Part shown: positions 12,598 through 24,545 of the stretch, one piece after another
Position numbering within the stretch: the stretch's first letter is position 1
Layout of the letters: the number at the start of each line of letters is the position of its first letter
Source: Eunapius fragilis
Lineage: Eukaryota > Porifera > Demospongiae > Spongillida > Spongillidae
Assembly: GCA_963681505.1 (NCBI GenBank)
Contig: OY811988.1
Span: 2,436,306-2,500,305, forward strand
Reading direction: 5' to 3'
Length of the DNA stretch: 64,000 nucleotides
Position numbers and translations under genes: made by a program
Notes under the pieces: model-generated
Seen by the model: the letters and a program-made list of their open reading frames with translations, nothing else
Database searches by the model: none
What the model was told of the DNA's origin: nothing

Positions 12598-12683
12598 TAT
12601 TTCAAACGCTCATGCATGATTTGTATTCACTTTTGTACCTGCATGTTCTTTTCTTGTGCCCAAGACTGAGTGGTTTTGTCCAT

Positions 12684-12689
12684 AATAAA
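12684..12689 (+). terminator. PolyA signal AATAAA
   Basis: AATAAA 87 bp after the stop codon at 12597, in a suitable position for the 3' end of the membrane-protein gene above. Confidence 0.5.
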
Positions 12690-12916
12690 TGTCCCTTGAA
12701 ATTAATTACTTTTTCCATGTACCTCTAGGCATGCAACAATATTTACTTATGAATTCAGTGTTGTACATGTATGCTGTTCATGATATACCTGTACTGTACA
12801 TGTGCTGTGTATTTACTTTTACGCATACAGGCATGTGTACTCTGAATGCTTCCCGTAAGGGTGATAAACATGTCTTGTGGTCATCTGCAGCATGTGCACT
12901 TACATACAGTTAGGCT

Positions 12917-12956
12917 GTAGGTGGGTGGGGGGTGGGGGGGTGGGGGGGGTGGGGTT
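12917..12956. repeat. G-rich low-complexity tract
   Basis: GTGGGTGGGGGGTGGGGGGG-type run containing at least four G-runs of three or more, so it could form a G-quadruplex on the + strand, within the space between the upstream gene and the first recognised TRPML exon. Confidence 0.7.
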
Positions 12957-13267
12957 GTGTGCCAACGTTCTGAGCTTGCTCTCCAATTAGATGCGTACCT
13001 GTCACAGTCATATGGCTTTTACTGTACGTCCTTACCTTGGTCCACATGTGTGTCCCACCGCTCCACCATCCTCCACCTCATCATCACTGCTCCACCACTA
13101 TATCTGTGTGCATGTATATCATTTATCAACTCTAACTTATCTTATCACCTAATGCCACCACCATCCCTTATCACCTAATACCTCCACCACCCCTTATCAC
13201 ATCTAACACCACCACCACCCCTTATCACCTCCTAACTCCTCCGCCATGCCTTATCACCCCACCAAAG

Positions 13268-16200
13268 TTGTTCAGCTGAAGATTGGCTTTAATGTCAACA
13301 CAGTGTACCTTGGAGGTACCTCCCCAGACTGCATCCTCTTCATGGCAGAGGTGGGTCCATATCCCTGTGGGATGGGGGCGCGGTCCACATCCCTGTGGGG
13401 TGGGGGTGTGGTCCACATCCCTGTAAGGTGGGTGGGTATGTGGTCTATATTCCTGTTGGGTGTGGTTTTTCATGGGTAGATTGCACAGGGTGTGATTGCA
13501 GTAGATGATTGGTGCAATTGCAAGCCAAAATAGTAAGTCATGCTTATTGTATACTCCCACACACGTATGACGTACACAAGCTTGTAACTACATTGTTGAA
13601 CATGGATTGTATGCAATGTACATGTACACTTCTGTGTAGATGTGGTTTACATTCTGATTCACCTTACTCTCCCCCCCCCCCCCCCCCCACTCATGTGGAC
13701 AATTTTCACAGGCTCTCTTTTAAAAATTTATTTTTTGCTAAATTCCACCAGCTCCTCATAGACAATGACCTCCATAGTGGGAGTATGCCCGTGACATTCA
13801 CCATCAAGCCTCAGATCAGTACATGCACCCAAGATGGAGGCTCTGAGCCAGGTCTGTGTGCTGCCCCCTCATCACTCACTGTTATGTACATGCATGCTTG
13901 TGTACATGTACATGTACGTACGTGTACCTGTACGTACACGTGTATGCATGCATGTTCAGAGCAAATTCCTATTGTACAGGTGGCTGTTCATTGTACATGT
14001 AGAACGCATACAATGTATGTACGTGTACAGGTTCCAGCAGTGTACTATTTGCGTAGCTATTGGAGAGGTGATGCATATACACGCCGCAGCAGTGCATAAG
14101 TGATGTCACTGTGGCACCTGGTGGTGCATGTACGTATCAAATCACATGACATACATGTACATGTACATGTATGTCTACACAGTGTGTACTGCACATGTAC
14201 ACAGGACATTCTAAGTGTATGCGCATTTGTACAGTACATATGCATTGTACATGTACATGTACACTTGTGTGCATAACGCATGTACATGTACACTTGTGTG
14301 CATAACACATGTACATGTAAGTACAGTGTAGGAGGTCGAACCATAGAGTTTTAATACAGATTTTTTGCTGCTAATAAATTCCCATGTGGTGTGTGACACT
14401 CTAGCGCTGCATGCAAAGGTGTAGTGGTTTGTGTTGAAGCTGCATGCATGATTGCTTAACATGTTCTGGTAATGATCTTACATCATATTGTCCTCCCTCC
14501 ATCCCTTCCTCCTTGCTATCCCCAACCACTTCCTAACTGCACACAGATACAGGACTCTATGTGGACAGTACGGTGACCGTATTGGATTTTTTTGTTCTGC
14601 TCTCAGCTATAGTGTCTACCGTCCTGTGCAGCCGATCTCTTGCAGGTTCCTTCCGTTTGCAGAGGTTGGCTAGCAAGTTCTTCCTTGAGACGTACGAATA
14701 CCGATTAAAGTGGAGAGACTCTCTGCCGCTGTACAACAGGTGGTTTGTTGGGGTGATCTTGAGCAATGTCCTGGCCATGCTGGGCAGCCTGATGAAGATC
14801 ATTCTCTCCTACAAGGTGTGTGTATTAAAGCTAACAGGCGTGTACATGCATGTAGTGTGCATGCATGTACATGTACATTTCTTTACACACTGCTTTATCT
14901 TTCTCGCATTTGTGACCCTTCTTTAAAATGCATCTTATGTCATCTGTAGTCGTGCATGGTGGGATGGAAGGACCGTGTGTACTGTAAGGTACCACTTGTA
15001 AGCCCGCCTCTCTCTCTGCCCTCCCAACAAAAAAAAGTGGCTCCTCGTGTTTAAACATGCACAACTCCATAAGTGTGAAAGTCTCTGCAAATCTGTTTAG
15101 TACATGTACGTTAGGAAATTTAAAATGGTACCTGTACATCATTAAAAGTTATGTGGAAGCGTTTGCAATTCCAAAGATACGGGCATTTAAACGCGACTCT
15201 TTATTTTTACGTTGGAAAGGGAGGGGGGGGGTTATACATGTAAGCGATACTTTGTGCTACATGTATGTTGAAGGCACATGACTTGTACATGCTACAGGTT
15301 CTGAGGAGGATAGAAGGGAGGAAGCCGATATTTAGCACATTAAAGTCCCTGATGTCCAGATTTGTTTCCCATGTACATGTAGTACCTTAAACATGTTTGT
15401 ATACATGTACATGTACATGTATAAGTAGCTGTATGCAATGCTGTGCATTTCCATTGTATAACTGTTGTTTACTGTGGTTTTGTATCCACTGCAGCAAGGG
15501 CACTCATCGTTGGAGGTGGTTGATGTCCTCAGCATAATCATTGGTCTGGCCACGTTTGGGCAGATTGCCGGGCTGCTCCGCTTCCTCAGCTACCTGGAGA
15601 AGTACAACATCCTCCTCATCACCCTGAGGGTGGCCCTGCCCAGCGTGCTGAGGTTCATCGCCTGCGGAGGTGTCCTCTACATTGCCTTCCTTCTCTGTGG
15701 ATGGCTGGTCTTGGGTCCTTACCATGCAAAGGTGCAGGGGCTAGGGGGAGGGAGGGAGGGGGGGGGGGTTACTTTTATGTGTATCTACATGTATCTGCTG
15801 CACTAAGTTTATGTGCATTGTGTTCATAGTGTGCTTTGTATACCAATGCTGCCACCATTGGCTTGCCATAAGTTTTTTAATTTTAAAAATGTCGACTGGG
15901 CATCCGCAGTGTAGTTAATTTTGTGGGTATTTTTGTTGTATGTTTTCTTTGTTTGTTCATGTCTTGTACAGTGCACTACTAATATGTACATGAATGGAAA
16001 GCTTTCATATTGAGGGTTACATGTATTTTATAAACCACTTGAAATTGAAAAATATTTTGGACCCAATTCTGTAGCACATTGATACAGTTGTTTTTTTAAA
16101 CTGTCACAGTTTCTATGGGATTTGAGGCAATAACTTTCTGCATCTTTTTTTTTTTTCTGTTTTGTAATATCGAACTGTACTTACTGTTAGTTTTTTTGTG

Positions 16201-17786
16201 TTTGTGTCAACATGCACAGAGTGAAACAATTGAAGTGAGTGTATGTTTTCGCTGGCCTACTGCCCCCTTTATAGAAAGTCATTATTTCCAGCGATAACAT
16301 GAGGTTCAAGTTCAAACCTTACTATTGTATTACAAAAGCGGCTATGGAGGTCTAAATGCTATATGTACATGTACATGTACTTGTACTTGAATTATTCATT
16401 GTTGGTTTTGCAACACATGCCGCATGAAATGGGCAAACATGTACGGTATGTGTAAACAAAGTGTTACATGTTGCCGTCTTGCATATCATCTATGAGGTGA
16501 TTGAATGAAGTATTGTATATATCGATGGAATAAAGTTTAAAATGCTACCTACCCACGTGCTCAGTAAGAAATTAAATATTTTTTGGAGGATATTAATACC
16601 CTAAATGTGCTAGTAGCGTCTACGTGTAGATGATTTTGACCGATTTCATCTAAGTGTGGATGGTTCATCGATTTAACACACAATGCAATAGGAATGTGGA
16701 GGTACAAGTTGTACAATGTACACGTAATGTTTCATAGCACTTTTTTTTGTTTCTTTTAGTTTCAAAATCCTTGGGTGACATCCGAATGCCTCTTCTCTTT
16801 AATCAATGGAGATGACATATTCTTTACGTTCAAACGGATGGACTCTTCCTCTAAAGTGGCCTATGCCTTCTCCAAGGTCTACCTGTACACTTTCATATCT
16901 CTTTTCATCTATGTTGTCCTAAACGTCTTCATATCACTTATCGCTGACACTTATGAGACAATCCATGTAAGTGCCATCCGTTTTATGACTCTGTGTGCCT
17001 GTGTAGTGAGTAGCAATTTACTGAGTGCAGCTACATGTAGATAGTCAGCATACTCAATCCACAAGTAATAATGGAAATTTATGCAACCTGCCCACATCAT
17101 ACATATTTTGTGGCCTTTCCCCCACCCCACACTCCACCCCCACTTCTCTCACCCCTTGTAACACATACATGTACTTGTTTCATTACACAATGAATAGTTT
17201 CTATATATTGTACTGTCATGTATGTACATGAACACTTTTCAGATGCAATTATTTTGGCATCAGAGTGAGTAGTTGCATGCATGTACATAATCAAACACAT
17301 TTAGTAATGAGCTCCACAAAAGCATAATAGTACATGTACATGTAGAATATGACAATGTACTGTTGAGAATTATTAAGTTGGGTCATTATTGTTCCTGCAA
17401 TAGCATTTTGTCATGCATTTCAGCACTTGGATGTTTGGTTTTATTCATGTACATGTACATACATTTGTGTGTATATGTACGTGTGTACCCTGCAAGTGGT
17501 ATGGTGGGTTTATATCAGAATTGTGACCTACTTGTATGTGTCAGCATGTGTCCGCACAATGCTTGTACGTGTACATGTGTGTTCATGCACATAATGTGCA
17601 TTTCTGTCCTTCCTAAAGGATCACTGGAAACAGCGCTCCAAAGGCTTTTTGATGAATTATGCAAATGGCTGTTTTGATACTCCCATAAAGAATGCATCTG
17701 GAAATGGAGTTGTTACTGATTCTCCTGATACAACAGAAGTTGATGCAGGTTTGGACTTAATATACTGTGTAATATTATTTCATTGA
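13268..17786 (+). CDS. Mucolipin (TRPML) cation channel, 5' exons not found
   Basis: TRPML channels are endolysosomal Ca2+/cation channels gated by PI(3,5)P2. Six exons join in one frame: 13268-13350, 13752-13851, 14547-14815, 15495-15731, 16760-16966 and 17619-17786. The first two encode the end of the luminal S1-S2 domain (PDC..., then DNDLHSGSMPVTFTI, like human DNKAHSGRIPISL). The third covers S2 and the S2-S3 region; the fourth covers S3-S5 with NILLITLRVALPSVLRF and CGWLVLGPYHAK. The fifth is the pore exon with SECLFSLINGDDIFFTF; the NGDD filter is intact, and S6 follows. The last exon gives a cytoplasmic tail ending at TGA 17784-17786. Exons for the N-terminus and S1 were not recognised upstream of 13.27 kb. 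The pore and tail exons are duplicated at 57.97-58.99 kb. Confidence 0.9.
13860..14335. repeat. TACATGTA-rich low-complexity intron sequence
   Basis: Dense runs of the palindromic ACATGT/TACATGTA unit in a TRPML intron, including two adjacent copies of a block with TGTACACTTGTGTGCATAAC. The same hexamer pattern is scattered through much of the 13-18 kb region and its duplicate. Confidence 0.7.
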
Positions 17787-17840
17787 ATTACTTGTAGCAG
17801 TGTGGCTGATCTTATCACCATACTCATCAGCTGTAGGGGT

Positions 17841-17846
17841 AATAAA
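17841..17846 (+). terminator. PolyA signal AATAAA of TRPML
   Basis: AATAAA 55 bp after the TRPML stop. It supports reading through the GCAG|GTTTGG site at 17748 to the stop at 17786 rather than splicing there. The same signal is conserved in the duplicate at 59080-59085. Confidence 0.5.
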
Positions 17847-18229
17847 TATATGCTGACTAGTAGGGAAAAAATATACTGATGACCACTCACTTGGTAAAAC
17901 AAGACTCTCCTAAATCTTTACCCAAGATAAATTACATGTTATTTCTTGAATAAACTGGTTATAGATTTCAATTTTTGTGATAGGGTGGACTGGCTGTGGG
18001 GGAAGAGAATGAGTAAGGGATACATTTGTGAATTATTGCAACTCAATATTGAAGTTCAATCAGTTCGTTTTGAATTTCATAACCATATTGAATAATTTAT
18101 TATGATTGATTTACCTTGGTAATTGTCATTGTGCCACTTAAACTCCAGTTTATGATTAACTTGATCTTTGTTGTAACATTTAACCATTCTGCTTTACTAA
18201 TGATGCAGCAAAAATCATTGAATGGACAT

Positions 18230-19617
18230 TAACTCATTTGTTATACTGACTTAAATTTAGTATATGCATGAAAGTATCTCCTCTCCCCGCCCACCCTCCT
18301 GCCCGTATCTTTGTAATCACGAACGCTTCAGCATATCTTTTTTCTCATAATCATGTACCATTTTATTTTCTGCAATACTGTTTTTAAAGCGGCTACATAG
18401 TTGCACAAATTTAAACAGGAGCCATTTTTTTGTTGGGGTTGAAAGGGAGGATGGCTTATAAGCCTTTCAGTACATGTACATGAATGGATGCTTTTGTGTT
18501 GCTATGGTGATGATCGTGAATGCTTGTCTATCAGAGTACCAAGCATCCAGGGTTCTATGGTGTGTGTTGTGCGTGAATTTATAATGTAATATTACTATTT
18601 TATTTATAGTGTCAGAAGAGCAGCAGAAATGAAGACCTTTTCTTTTCATTTTGTGTTGGAAGCGTTACACATGTACATAATATATTACATGTACCTGCAT
18701 GGTTGTTATTGTGGTTTGTGTATGCAGTTATTTATTTTGAGATGATTTTAATAAATAATTATGTGGTTGTTATAATTTATCTACACTGACCATCTCAGGT
18801 TCGTGGGGGAATGAGGGATAGGGAGAGTGAGAGGGTGAGGAAGGGAGGGTAAAGAGTGAGGGAGGGGAATGTGAGTGCTGAAATAAAGCTAGAAGAAGGG
18901 AAAGCACACGGGAAGTGGTCTGGGAAGGAAAGATTTGAGACAGAGAAAGACGATAAGGGGAAGGAGGGTGTGGAGGTATAGGCTACAGCTAAACTAAATC
19001 ACATGGGTGAAAAAAATTATAAGTAGTTGGAATACATGTATGTTATAGCAGGAGAGCCAGTCAGGGAACAGAAGTATGGCGTGGAAAGATTGCAAATCAG
19101 TGTGAATGAAAATGATACACAAGCATGCAGCAATGGTGGATTCAGGATTAGGGAGAGATGGGAGGGGTCCATGCCCACGGTGGGAGAGGGGGGGGGGGGG
19201 GAAATGCTGTAAGCTCACCCATGTGGTGAGGCTCGACCCCATACACCTTTGCAATTGTGATGTTTAGGCATTAAATATCTCATAGCAAACTGCAATGCCC
19301 CCCACCTGGGTCCGCTACTGTGTAGTGGAGACTAGGAGAAAATACTTACACAAACCCCACATGCTTGTGTCTCACTACATGGTCAGGACTACATGTCTCA
19401 TATCCTCCCCTAAATTCCCACTACATGGTCCTTACATTTTTGTGTCTCATAGCCTCCACTACACGTCCCATGTCCTTCCTTCACTATGCATTCAGAGTGG
19501 GGGGAAGTGCTGAGCTTCTTTTGTGTTGGGATTTACTCTCTGAAAACACAGATCGATGCACCATGTTTCAGTATTTTTTAAATTTCATCGGCATGTCACA
19601 CCCTTGCAGCTACATGT

Positions 19618-19652
<35 letters not shown>
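18230..19652 (+). repeat. R-family repeat, copy R1 (3' flank of TRPML)
   Basis: The stretch from about TTAGTATATGCATG (18257) to the CA microsatellite (~19621-19650) matches copies at ~37285-39463 and ~59490-61791. It contains a purine-rich GAGGGATAGGGAGAGTGAG block, a G-run and a terminal (CA)n. R1 is cut at 19652, where family B begins. No reading frame of note is present. The unit could be a transposon of unknown type or a segmental duplication of TRPML flank. Confidence 0.8.
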
Positions 19653-19653
<1 letters not shown>

Positions 19654-19663
19654 TTACTATAGT

Positions 19664-19874
19664 AATAAATTGGCTGCACGTTATTAAGGATTGCAATATG
19701 TTGAGTGCACATATGGTATAGTCTCAAGGTACACCTGTTAAATGGGAGGGATCAATGGGTATTCGATGATAAAATGAACAAGATACAGCTCTCTCAAAAA
19801 ACGTTATTTTAATGATAGCCACAATGTGTTTACGGTATTGTCTAATTATGGACCCTTTTGTCCAGCCGCAAAAG
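19664..19874 (+). repeat. Interspersed repeat family B, copy 2
   Basis: Second copy of the family at 4207-4447, sharing ACGGTATTGTCTAATTATGG and GGACCCTTTTGTCCAGCCGC. It begins exactly where R1 loses similarity with R2 and R4, so its insertion or an associated deletion truncated R1. Confidence 0.7.
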
Positions 19875-20355
19875 CGAGGCTAAAATGGAATGTAGGTAAA
19901 GAAATGTTGCAATCATTACCTATAGCTACTCCCTGTATGCACCCAGGAGTATAATGGTGGTGCTTGAAAAAGCTCCGCAAGCTGTACTGTAATGTGTTTA
20001 TTGGACTTCCACCAGTGGACGCCTTGTCAGATTCCCTTCATATTGTGACATCCACACCACTACAAGGCCCCTTGCTCCTCTCATCAGGGTAACCTCATTT
20101 TCTTATATGCTGCACTTCCACATCAGGACACTGCCTCTCTTGGACCATTCCATCCAGTAGATGCCCCCCCCCCTCCACACAGTATACACCCTCCTGCTCC
20201 ATCAGTACATGCAACCCCCACTTCCACCTCCACAGGTAGACACCATTGGGGATCCTATTACACCATTTTCATATCTGGCGAGGGTCTGCTCCAACTAAAT
20301 ATTCTTGCAGCCCAATTGGACACCATTTCATTATCAGAAATTAAAAATAGATGAA

Positions 20356-20425
20356 ACAAGTAATAAAAACATTCTCAATGAGAAAGTTGGTGGCATATAG
20401 GATTGAATAAGCAGGAAAAAACCGT
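20356..20425. repeat. Fragment of the palindromic family seen at 22834-23121
   Basis: AACAAGTAATAAAAACATTCTC followed by a diverged AAGTTGGTGGCATATAGGATT matches one terminus of the long palindrome at 22.8-23.1 kb. Only one arm is visible, so this is a solo end. Confidence 0.55.
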
Positions 20426-20530
20426 GTAGAATCAGATACTGCTCTGCTAACACCACAAACATTCAGACGTTGAAGACCAATTGCTTGCACTTGTTCGTCT
20501 GCTTTGGTTCCGTATGCATCTTGAGGAATT

Positions 20531-20532
<2 letters not shown>

Positions 20533-20562
<30 letters not shown>
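20533..20562. repeat. Poly-G run (30 G)
   Basis: An uninterrupted run of 30 guanines. Other long runs occur at 21629-21651 (23 C) and 33895-33927 (33 G). Runs of this length are also places where assemblies may be inaccurate. Confidence 0.9.
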
Positions 20563-20564
<2 letters not shown>

Positions 20565-21628
20565 AGCAGCAGTGCACACGTACAGACACCTAGATTGACT
20601 AACTTCCAACGCCAGACACACTATATACGTGGCCAAATATGCATACGCATCTCCAACACCACTCAACAGCTATGCACATGGTAGAGTTATGCATACACAC
20701 CATCAACACCAATCAACGACATATAGATAGTGTACCTCGTGCACCCCAACCAGCTCATTGGTTCGGTACGCTTAGCTAAATTCATATAGGAGCTCATTTT
20801 CTGTCTAATTCGTACATCAAACGACAGAAAAGTGTATGAGTCCAACTTTTAGAGAGTGAGATTATGAATAATTAATGATAATTATTCCATCCTAACAAGT
20901 GGGGGGGGGGGGGGTATCCCAGCTTGCGTTGCCCAAAATACGAGCCGGGGGTGGGGTGGGTGGGGTCCCCCTTGCATTGAGCTAAATACAAGGCCTAATG
21001 ATGTATATATGAGGTATATCTGGGTCACAATTTGGCTGTGAATTTATTGTGCGTAAGTTTAAATACTTTCCGGCGTGAGATATATAATCTTCAAGCATAA
21101 GAGCATGAGAGAAACCTCAAATGCGTGAGTCTCACGTCGAATGCGTGAGCGTTGGCATGTGTGTGGTAATATAATCCACGATTGTACTACTGGTCCGCAA
21201 GCCAGCATATTTCAGCACGTGATCAGCACGTATCAAATGGCGTATGAAATGCCGTCCCCGCCCACACGCTTCCTTACAATAAACGTATATACCCGTGAGT
21301 AGATTACGTACGTGTTACGTGACTTATACGACTAAGGGAGCTTGTCCAAAGAAAAAATTGTGACATTAGGGGGGAGAGGGGGGGGGGGGGGTAGGCTATG
21401 ACCAGAGATCATATATAGATGCTATGACGCTATAGAAAATTTTATTGTCCACAAGTATTGTTTTTACAATATGGAACATCTTAGCTAGCTGCAGTTGACT
21501 GCAGTCATGTATATTCAGATTACACTGCATATTGAGTAATGTTCCATACAAAAACTAAATGACGTCACAATGAAGCCATAAATCGTTTGCACTATAGGGC
21601 ATGGACTCTTTAGAGGGGACTGCATGCA

Positions 21629-21651
21629 CCCCCCCCCCCCCCCCCCCCCCC
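21629..21651. repeat. Poly-C run (23 C)
   Basis: Uninterrupted cytosine homopolymer in a stretch with other short G/C runs (20900-20912, 21380-21391). Confidence 0.9.
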
Positions 21652-21914
21652 TGGTTTTTGAATATGGCCATAAGTGGACTGCACTCCCCACCCCCCACGT
21701 CCACGAGCGGTACGTGAAGGCCAAAGGGTGGGTTGGATACAGGAATTCTACAAGGGGGGTGGGGAGCTTTTGGGTGTCTAGTACTTGGCGGCACTAATCT
21801 TTGCGCTAGTACTAAATATAATAAGGGTTTCCCGTTCGTTCGCCATCGCAATATGTACACGTTATCTTTGGTTTGAACATTGGTAAAACTCAAGATTGCT
21901 CTAGATCTTCTTCC

Positions 21915-22085
21915 CCTACTGTCGATCGATGTGTGATTGATCGATCGCCATCGATACTCGATGCATCGATAATCGAAGCATCGATGATCGATGCATCAAT
22001 CATCGATGGTCAAAAGCTGTCGATGGTCAAAAGCTGTTGATGGTCGAAAGCTGGTGATCGATGATCAAAAGCAGTCGATAAATTT
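21915..22085. promoter_or_regulatory. Dense ATCGAT/GATCGAT motif cluster
   Basis: About ten ATCGAT or near-ATCGAT palindromes occur within ~170 bp, interleaved with three to four copies of GATGGTCAAAAGCTGTTGATGG-like units. ATCGAT is a known core site for CUT-homeodomain (Cux/Onecut) and DREF-type factors, so a homotypic regulatory cluster is possible. A decayed short tandem repeat is an equally simple explanation. Confidence 0.35.
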
Positions 22086-22484
22086 ATGACTCATTTATGA
22101 CTCATTTGGCGTTCCATAATTTTTAGCATTCAAAAAGTATGTCATTCAATTTGAAATGACCGCGTATGTATGGGCAATTTCTTGGTATGTGCATTAGTGG
22201 CTGGTGTTACTAGTATAAAAAAAGAAGATATTAAAAGGCCGAGGAAGGAGTGTATGGAGTATTTTGTTTCTCTGCCTCAGTGCTCTCTTCAACATCAGCT
22301 GCAAAAGCTGGGTGGTGTTTAAGTCCTTAAATCCCCTTTATAGGCAGCAAAACGACATTGCAAATCACAAAACATTGAGACATGAAAACCTCAATATCCT
22401 TTATTATCTAAAAGTATCTGGCTCTGGGTAGGTACCTATAGATGCAGCTAAATGTGCACATTTAGTCCAGCTACTTGTTACTGA

Positions 22485-22627
22485 CAAGGAAACAAGGGTC
22501 TAATAATAAGGAAAAATGGAATGGTCCTATATTTAGCACATTTCTATATGTAGGTTATAGTATGTTGTTTGTGTGCTAAATATAGAGCTATTCAATTTCC
22601 CCTTATTATTAGACCCTTATTCCTTCC
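22485..22627. mobile_element. Inverted-repeat MITE-like element
   Basis: AAGGGTCTAATAATAAGGAAA on the left is inverted as TTCCCCTTATTATTAGACCCTT on the right, with TTTAGCACA/TGTGCTAAA at the inner side. Arms are ~55 bp. It resembles the longer palindrome 200 bp downstream in layout (AAGGAAAAATG... and ...GGTCTA), so the two may be related families. Confidence 0.6.
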
Positions 22628-22833
22628 TTTCTACATCACCATTGTGCCTTCAAAATGAAAGTCGTTTGCGCATATTTAGGCGGCAATTCGTGTAAATGCA
22701 GTTACCACTCCAGTCCTAATTTTCAACTTGTTTAATGCAGTGTATTGTATTCTAATACGAACTAGTGTTGAATGTATGAACATGGTACATCTAATGACTC
22801 CTACGATATACCATGCGCGTGAATAATAATAGT

Positions 22834-23121
22834 AACAAGTAATAAAAACATTCTCTACACAAGAAGGTTGGCGGTATATAGGAATCAACGGTGATGGTGG
22901 TGTAAAAAGCAAGGGAACAAGGCTTCTGATTGAAAAGGAAAAATGAAATAGACCTATATTAGCAGCATGTTGTCATATTTAAATGTGCGTGCTAATATAG
23001 GTCTATTTCATTTTCCCTTTTCAATCAGAAGCCTTGTTCCCTTGCTTTTTACACCACCATCACCTTTGATTCCTATATACCACCAACCTTCTCGTGTAGA
23101 GAATGTTTTTATTACTTGTTT
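22834..23121. mobile_element. Near-perfect 288-bp palindrome (MITE)
   Basis: Arms of ~130 bp are almost exact inverses: AACAAGTAATAAAAACATTC at the left end and GAATGTTTTTATTACTTGTT at the right end, with CAAGGGAACAAGGCTTCTGA and its inverse inside. A ~25-bp loop separates them at 22964-22990. The high arm identity implies a young insertion or ongoing arm correction. A solo end lies at 20356-20425. Confidence 0.8.
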
Positions 23122-23516
23122 CCTAAATTTTTCTGGTGGATTTGGTGTTGTATTTAGTTCTTGAAACGCATAGAATCAGGTAGCATAAACGTCAACTTGC
23201 GCGATGATGACAGGTTTATATTAGAATCTGCAATTCTGTTGAGGTGTGTACCAAATATTACACTAGTCCCCAGACTATCCCATTGAGGAGCAAAGGATTG
23301 ATAAAGGTTAAAAGCGAAGCCATATAATAAAAAGGATAAATGGACTCTAAGTAAACTGATCTCACGCTATAATCAGATAAACCATGCACCACAATACATG
23401 ACCAAATTGACGTAAGCAACTTTGGCGTTATACATGCACATTTCAAACAGCGCATATTACTATAAAACGGAGAGACGCAGTATCTCTACCGCTGTAACTA
23501 AACTATTCCTTCCATT

Positions 23517-23795
23517 TTAGCAATATACCATGCATGTACATAATTTATCGATCCAACATTTATCGATGCCGTAATGCACCTTTGGGTGGTCGTTTTGAAC
23601 AGAGGCCTTCTTTTTCTCAGGATTTGCCTTGTAGCTGTCGCGAACAGAGGCCTTCTTTTTCTCAGGATTTGCTAAATAGCGCGCACGGGCTTTAGCTTTA
23701 CACTCTTGCGATGACTTTATTTCTAACACTTCGTCTTTGGTTTGGAGGTATTCCGCTCGTTGTTGCAATCTCTTCTTCTGTGTACGTGAAGGCAT
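23517..23795 (-). pseudogene. N-terminal fragment of a transposon-type protein with ANPEKKKAS repeats
   Basis: The frame starts at ATG 23795 and encodes about 92 residues. A basic start (MPSRTQKKRLQQRAEYLQ) is followed by repeated units RARYLANPEKKKASV and RDSYKANPEKKKASV. From memory, repeats of this kind occur at the N-termini of large transposon-encoded proteins in sponges and other marine invertebrates, possibly Helitron-like; I cannot verify that here. No helicase or Rep domain follows, so only a fragment remains. It could also be a short exon of a host gene. Confidence 0.4.
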
Positions 23796-24396
23796 TTTTT
23801 AGCCCAAGTGTTACATTGCATGGGAAAACCAACGAATTTAATAACGGCTGGTTATTTTATATTGGCTCTAGTGATGTAATGCGCTATTTGTAGATCAACG
23901 CCAAATAAGGAACTACTCACTTTATTTAATTGCCCGATCGGTTAGGCGTCTAACAGGCCTCCAAAGATAACCTGCGGACGCATCCTGAAGCGATTGGTAC
24001 ACTTGCCGTGCTTTACAAACATTCCTGTCGTGAGTTATACTCTCCGGAAGGAAGAAGAATAAGAAGCCGACGGAGGAGAAATTTTAGGTGGGACTGGGTA
24101 CGGACGATGGGGACGAGTATTTTTGTTCTCTAAAAGTACACCGTCTTATGACACAGATACAGCGCAGAAATATTATCCTTTTTGATATCGCTCCATTGCC
24201 ACTAAGAGCGAAGTGATCCGATTCTTAAATGTCCCGCTAGACGTGAGTAGGTTCCGATATTTTAAACTTAATTGGTACTGTGCCAATGTGCTTCATGTAC
24301 AGACTACAGAGCGAGTCAGTACGACACCATTGTACATAAACCTAAAAGGGGTACCCCAAGCTACCCCCTTGCCTACGGGCCTGTATTTTATCGCAA

Positions 24397-24529
24397 GGGA
24401 GGAGGGGGGGACTCGTACTTGGCAAGCCACATGTACTTCAACGCGACCGTACTATGACGACAGCACTAGAATCCTATAGTAGTACGGTCACGTCGAAGTA
24501 CGAGACTAGTACTTGGTCCCCTCCTCCCG
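24397..24529. repeat. Inverted repeat, arms ~55 bp
   Basis: GGGAGGAGGGG...CTCGTACTT...CGACCGTACTA on the left is inverted on the right as AGTACGGTCACGTCGAAGTACGAG...CCCCTCCTCCC, around a ~20-bp loop. TGTATTTTATCG occurs just outside both arms (24382, 24532) in direct orientation. The structure suggests a hairpin or a partial MITE. Confidence 0.6.
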
Positions 24530-24545
24530 TTTGTATTTTATCGTA

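Noticed and set aside
13268-17786. Polycystin (PKD2) rather than mucolipin identity for the channel
   Set aside because: The NGDDIF filter, the VSECLFSLINGDD-type pore helix and the short luminal segment order match TRPML; polycystins have a much longer TOP domain and a different pore sequence.
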